From Acidobacteriota bacterium (GTDB taxonomy: Bacteria > Acidobacteriota > Polarisedimenticolia > Gp22-AA2), in NCBI GenBank assembly GCA_016202915.1, contig JACQNT010000137.1:1-8279 (forward strand): 8,279 nt of DNA, in the 5' to 3' direction. The translations under genes and the position numbers were made by a program. The notes under the pieces are model-generated. The model was not told the DNA's origin. It made no database searches and saw nothing but the letters and a program-made list of their open reading frames with translations. This document shows, piece by piece, positions 6,382 to 8,279 of this stretch (the first letter of the stretch is position 1; the number at the start of each line of letters is the position of its first letter).

Positions 6382-6654
6382 TCATTCGATCCAGATCTCG
6401 ATGCGGCTCTCCTCGTCGTCCAGCTCGAGGAGTTTGCCGGCGCCCTGCTTCTCGATCACCTCGAAGATCTCGTCCAGGTCGATCCCTTTGATCCGCGCCT
6501 CCCGCCGCAGGTCCTGCCGGTTGGCCTCGTCCACCGCCTCGAGCAGCATGCGGGCGAAGGCGAGAGGAAGGTTGACCTTCACCTCGCAGCGCTTGTCGGC
6601 CCCATCGCGGTCGGCGCGGACCCCCTCCCTCAGGGCGTAATCGTCCGGCCCCAC
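6382..6654 (-). CDS. SHOCT-like small protein of unknown function
   Basis: This 90-residue soluble protein starts at a GTG preceded by a strong GGAGG ribosome binding site (6-nt spacing). Residues 23-90 follow the pattern of the SHOCT-like domain found in many small bacterial proteins: an EVKVNLPLAFARMLLEAV strand-helix (24-41), a middle helix in IDLDEIFEVIEKQGAGKLLEL (58-78), and a final acidic strand ESRIEIWIE (82-90). Family members often sit with envelope-stress or signalling genes, but no biochemical activity is established. It is the last gene of the minus-strand unit, 46 bp after the receiver-PilZ gene. The family assignment is by eye and moderate. Confidence 0.75.
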   Translation of the reverse strand: MGPDDYALREGVRADRDGADKRCEVKVNLPLAFARMLLEAVDEANRQDLRREARIKGIDLDEIFEVIEKQGAGKLLELDDEESRIEIWIE

Positions 6655-6700
6655 ATCCCTCCTCCCCGCACTGATCCAACGGCGCCGCCCCCTGCGGGGT

Positions 6701-7432
6701 TTACCGCCTGAGGCGCGCCGCGATGAATTCCTCCAGAGCGCGGCGCGCCTCCGGGCCGGCGTCGATGAACCGGACGCCGATCCCCGGCAGCAGGTAGCTC
6801 CCCGCGCGCGCCTCCACCACCCGCCGGACTTCTCCCTCGATCTCCAGGCCCTCCCTCCCGGGCAGGTGAATCCCCAGGGACAGCCGCGTCCCGGGGGTGA
6901 ACGGCCGCGGGGTCTTCAGGAAAATTCCGTGCGGGCTGATGTCCTTGGTATAGGCCCGGTAGTGGCTGTCGCGCACGGCGAACTCGACCCGCAGGCTGGC
7001 CGGGATCCGGCTCTCCCCCCTCTCGAGGAGCGGCACGAACCGTCTCACCTTGGAGAGGAAATCGTCCCGGGAGACCGGCTTGGTGAGAACGTCGTCGCTG
7101 CCGGCCCCGAGGCACTCCTCCGTCCGCCCGCCGGGGGTGACGATCACCACAGGGATCCGCCTGAGCAGGGGATCCGCCTTGATGGCCCGGCAGGTCGCGA
7201 TCCCGTCCCTCCCCGGCATCGCCGCGTCCAGGAAGACCAGGTCGGGCTTCTCCAGGCGGCAGACCCGGAGCGCTTCGCCACCGTTGCGCGCGGTCAGGAT
7301 CCGGCAGGTGGTCCGCTTCAGGTAGTTCTTCTGCATCTCGACCAGGGGCAGGAGGTCATCGACCAGGAGGATCCTGGCGATCGCTTCGCTCTCGCGCGGC
7401 CGGGACTGCCCGCCGGGCCGGGAGGCGGACAC
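6701..7432 (-). CDS. Response regulator with receiver and PilZ domains
   Basis: A 243-residue two-domain signalling protein. Residues 18-135 form a receiver domain with the acidic pair Asp25-Asp26 in ILLVDD, the phosphoacceptor Asp69 in VFLDAAMPG, Thr99 in VVIVTP and Lys118 in LTKPV, so it should be phosphorylatable. Residues about 138-240 form a PilZ domain of the myxobacterial-type subfamily (TIGR02266-like). Both c-di-GMP motifs are intact: RxxxR as R138-GES-R142 and D/NxSxxG as D164-ISPH-G169. These are followed by strands in TRLSLGIHLP, EIEGEVRRVV and PGIGVRFID. It has no DNA-binding or enzymatic output domain, so its output is probably a protein interaction controlled by phosphate and c-di-GMP. 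The GTG at 7432 abuts the stop of the upstream small membrane protein (TAG then GTG) and has a GAGG ribosome binding site inside that gene, implying coupling. No histidine kinase is present here. Confidence 0.9.
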   Translation of the reverse strand: MSASRPGGQSRPRESEAIARILLVDDLLPLVEMQKNYLKRTTCRILTARNGGEALRVCRLEKPDLVFLDAAMPGRDGIATCRAIKADPLLRRIPVVIVTPGGRTEECLGAGSDDVLTKPVSRDDFLSKVRRFVPLLERGESRIPASLRVEFAVRDSHYRAYTKDISPHGIFLKTPRPFTPGTRLSLGIHLPGREGLEIEGEVRRVVEARAGSYLLPGIGVRFIDAGPEARRALEEFIAARLRR

Positions 7433-7609
7433 CTACGGCCTCTTCTCGGAGCGCCGCTCCAGGGCGTACCCGAGGAGGAAGATCGCGCTCCCCGCAAGGA
7501 GCCAGCCGAGCTCGGCGGTCATGTCCTGCTCCGCAAAACCGTAGATCAGCAGGGCCATCCCCAGCGTCAGCATCCCGATCACTTCCAGGGCCTTGCCGGC
7601 GACGTACAT
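7433..7609 (-). CDS. Small two-helix membrane protein of unknown function
   Basis: A 58-residue open frame with clear membrane architecture: hydrophobic helix 1 at about 7-26 (ALEVIGMLTLGMALLIYGFA), a short acidic loop EQDMTAEL, helix 2 at about 34-50 (LGWLLAGSAIFLLGYAL) and a charged ERRSEKRP tail. The basic tail and acidic loop predict both ends in the cytoplasm. Reality is supported by the membrane pattern, G/C-rich third positions, a good promoter immediately upstream, and exact abutment with the response regulator gene, whose ribosome binding site it contains. I do not recognise a named family, though small two-helix proteins of this shape are common in high-GC Gram-negatives. An internal ATG at residue 13 has a weak GGAAG upstream but would shorten helix 1. 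A membrane partner or anchor for the PilZ regulator is speculation. Confidence 0.75.
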   Translation of the reverse strand: MYVAGKALEVIGMLTLGMALLIYGFAEQDMTAELGWLLAGSAIFLLGYALERRSEKRP

Positions 7610-7617
7610 GCCGCGTC

Positions 7618-7647
7618 ACTATATCGCCGACGGCGCCGGGCGGGCAA
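7618..7647 (-). promoter_or_regulatory. Promoter of the small membrane protein-PilZ regulator unit
   Basis: On the minus strand TTGCCC (7642-7647), an 18-bp spacer and TATAGT (7618-7623) form a good sigma-70 promoter. The -10 box ends only 8 nt before the ATG at 7609, so transcription should start about 2 nt before it, giving an almost leaderless transcript with no ribosome binding site. A CGCCG-A-CGGCG inverted repeat (7625-7635) lies in the spacer and could be an operator or GC-rich chance. Confidence 0.55.
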
Positions 7648-7686
7648 CGCGGGCGGGTCGAGGTGCCGGCCCGACCGATCTTCCGT

Positions 7687-7692
7687 TAGGAT
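7687..7692 (+). promoter_or_regulatory. Candidate -10 box of the flavoprotein gene
   Basis: TAGGAT, in the context GTTAGGATG, lies 38 bp before the flavoprotein ATG and copies the -10 box used before the O-antigen-ligase-like gene (TAGGATG). No convincing -35 hexamer is found 17-18 bp upstream, so the assignment rests on the -10 alone. Confidence 0.35.
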
Positions 7693-7730
7693 GGCGCCGC
7701 GTCCGGAGCGCGGGGCGGGAGAACCACGGC

Positions 7731-8279
7731 ATGGCGGAGACAAGGGGAAGGATCGCCGTCGTCGGAGGAGGGCCGGGAGGAGCGCACTGTGCCCGCCGCC
7801 TGGCCGAATCGGGGTGCGAGGTCACGCTCTTCGAGCCCCGGGCGTCCTACGAGAAGGCGTGCGGCGGCGGCATCCCGATCCGGGGTCTCGACCACTTCCC
7901 GTTCCTCGACGACCCGCGCCTTCCCGGCAAGGCGGTCCGCGGCTGCCTGGTGATCTCTCCTTCCGGGCGCGAGGCGGAGTTCCCCCTCTTCGATCCCCTG
8001 TACGTCTTCAGCCGGGCCGATCTCCACGCCTTTCTCCTCGATCGCGCCCTCGCGGCCGGCGTCCGCGTGGCGCGCACCCGGGTCCTCTCCTTCCGCAAGG
8101 AACCCGCCGCCGGGGGCTGGACCCTGAGGACGGCCGGGCCCGACGGCGCCGGCGGGCGGGAGGACGCCCGCGGCCCGTTCGGCTTCCTGGTCGCGGCCGA
8201 CGGCGCCGCGGGAGGGTGCCGCCGGCGCCTACTGGGCGCCCCGGCGCGGGAGGAGGTGTCGCAGGGGATCGGCTACTAC
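7731..8279 (+). CDS. Geranylgeranyl reductase family FAD-dependent oxidoreductase, 3' end missing
   Basis: The first 183 residues of a flavoprotein that runs off the right edge with no stop. Residues 7-36 form the FAD-binding Rossmann start: IAVVGGGPGGAHCARRLAE with Gly12, Gly14 and Gly17, then VTLFE ending in the ribose-binding Glu35. EKACGGGIPIRGL (41-53) matches the KxCGGG motif characteristic of the geranylgeranyl reductase family. VFSRADLHAFLLDRALAAG (92-110) is the conserved xxRxxLxxxLxxxA segment, and LVAADGAAGGCRRRL (153-167) is the second FAD-contacting DG motif. Members reduce polyprenyl chains of chlorophyll, quinones or lipids, or act as halogenase-like monooxygenases; the substrate here is unknown. 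Complete proteins are usually about 350-450 residues, so roughly half is missing. The ATG has GGGAG 9 nt upstream. It is divergent from the small membrane protein across 121 bp. Confidence 0.85.
   Translation, partial: MAETRGRIAVVGGGPGGAHCARRLAESGCEVTLFEPRASYEKACGGGIPIRGLDHFPFLDDPRLPGKAVRGCLVISPSGREAEFPLFDPLYVFSRADLHAFLLDRALAAGVRVARTRVLSFRKEPAAGGWTLRTAGPDGAGGREDARGPFGFLVAADGAAGGCRRRLLGAPAREEVSQGIGYY

Noticed and set aside
6655..6700. CCCC-GCA-GGGG hairpin in the gap between the regulator and SHOCT-like genes
   Set aside because: Only a 4-bp GC stem with no T-run; expected by chance at this GC content and inside a likely operon.
6630..7115. 161-codon minus-strand frame over the regulator and SHOCT-like genes
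   Set aside because: Frame-shifted shadow of two well-supported genes, with an Arg/Gly/Pro-rich translation.
1..8279. CRISPR array, tRNA/rRNA, insertion sequence or attachment site
   Set aside because: No regularly spaced repeats, no tRNA-like cloverleaf or rRNA stretch, no transposase or integrase motif, and no long terminal repeats were seen.

Overview
The window is about 8.3 kb of very GC-rich bacterial chromosome, with strong G/C preference at third codon positions. It carries ordinary bacterial genes with little intergenic space and no mobile element, phage gene, CRISPR array, tRNA or rRNA that I can see. The gene set (rhomboid protease, a response regulator fused to a myxobacterial-type PilZ domain, an O-antigen-ligase-like protein with TPRs, a small DUF2007 protein and a geranylgeranyl-reductase-family flavoprotein) suggests a free-living Gram-negative such as an Acidobacteriota or deltaproteobacterial/Myxococcota relative. 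That placement is inference from gene style only.

Layout. 1-258: no convincing gene. 289-966 (+): rhomboid intramembrane serine protease behind a TATAGT -10 box. 2478 down to 951 (-): a two-gene unit of a secreted Pro/Ala-rich protein followed by a small P-loop nucleotide-kinase-like protein, whose 3' end overlaps the rhomboid gene convergently by 16 bp. 2479-2650: intergenic, with a weak terminator-like hairpin and a candidate promoter. 3914 down to 2651 (-): a DUF2007 protein translationally coupled (8-bp overlap) to a GHMP sugar kinase resembling heptose-7-phosphate kinases. 4087-6375 (+): a large membrane protein with an O-antigen ligase/polymerase core and about seven C-terminal TPRs, divergent from the DUF2007-GHMP unit. 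7609 down to 6382 (-): a compact three-gene unit of a 58-aa two-helix membrane protein, a receiver-PilZ response regulator directly abutting it, and a 90-aa SHOCT-like protein. 7731 to the right edge (+): the N-terminal 183 residues of a geranylgeranyl reductase family FAD oxidoreductase.

How the genes may work together. The GHMP kinase (activated-sugar synthesis) and the O-antigen-ligase-like protein (glycan ligation or polymerisation) are transcribed from back-to-back promoters whose -35 boxes lie inside one 11-bp inverted repeat. This is the most specific non-coding signal in the window and suggests shared control of a surface-polysaccharide function. The receiver-PilZ protein keeps its phosphorylation residues and both c-di-GMP motifs, so it may join phosphorelay and c-di-GMP signals. 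Its two small partners are uncharacterised. I find no clearly unprecedented system. The best leads are the shared palindromic promoter region and the unannotated small membrane protein with a near-leaderless start coupled to the PilZ regulator.
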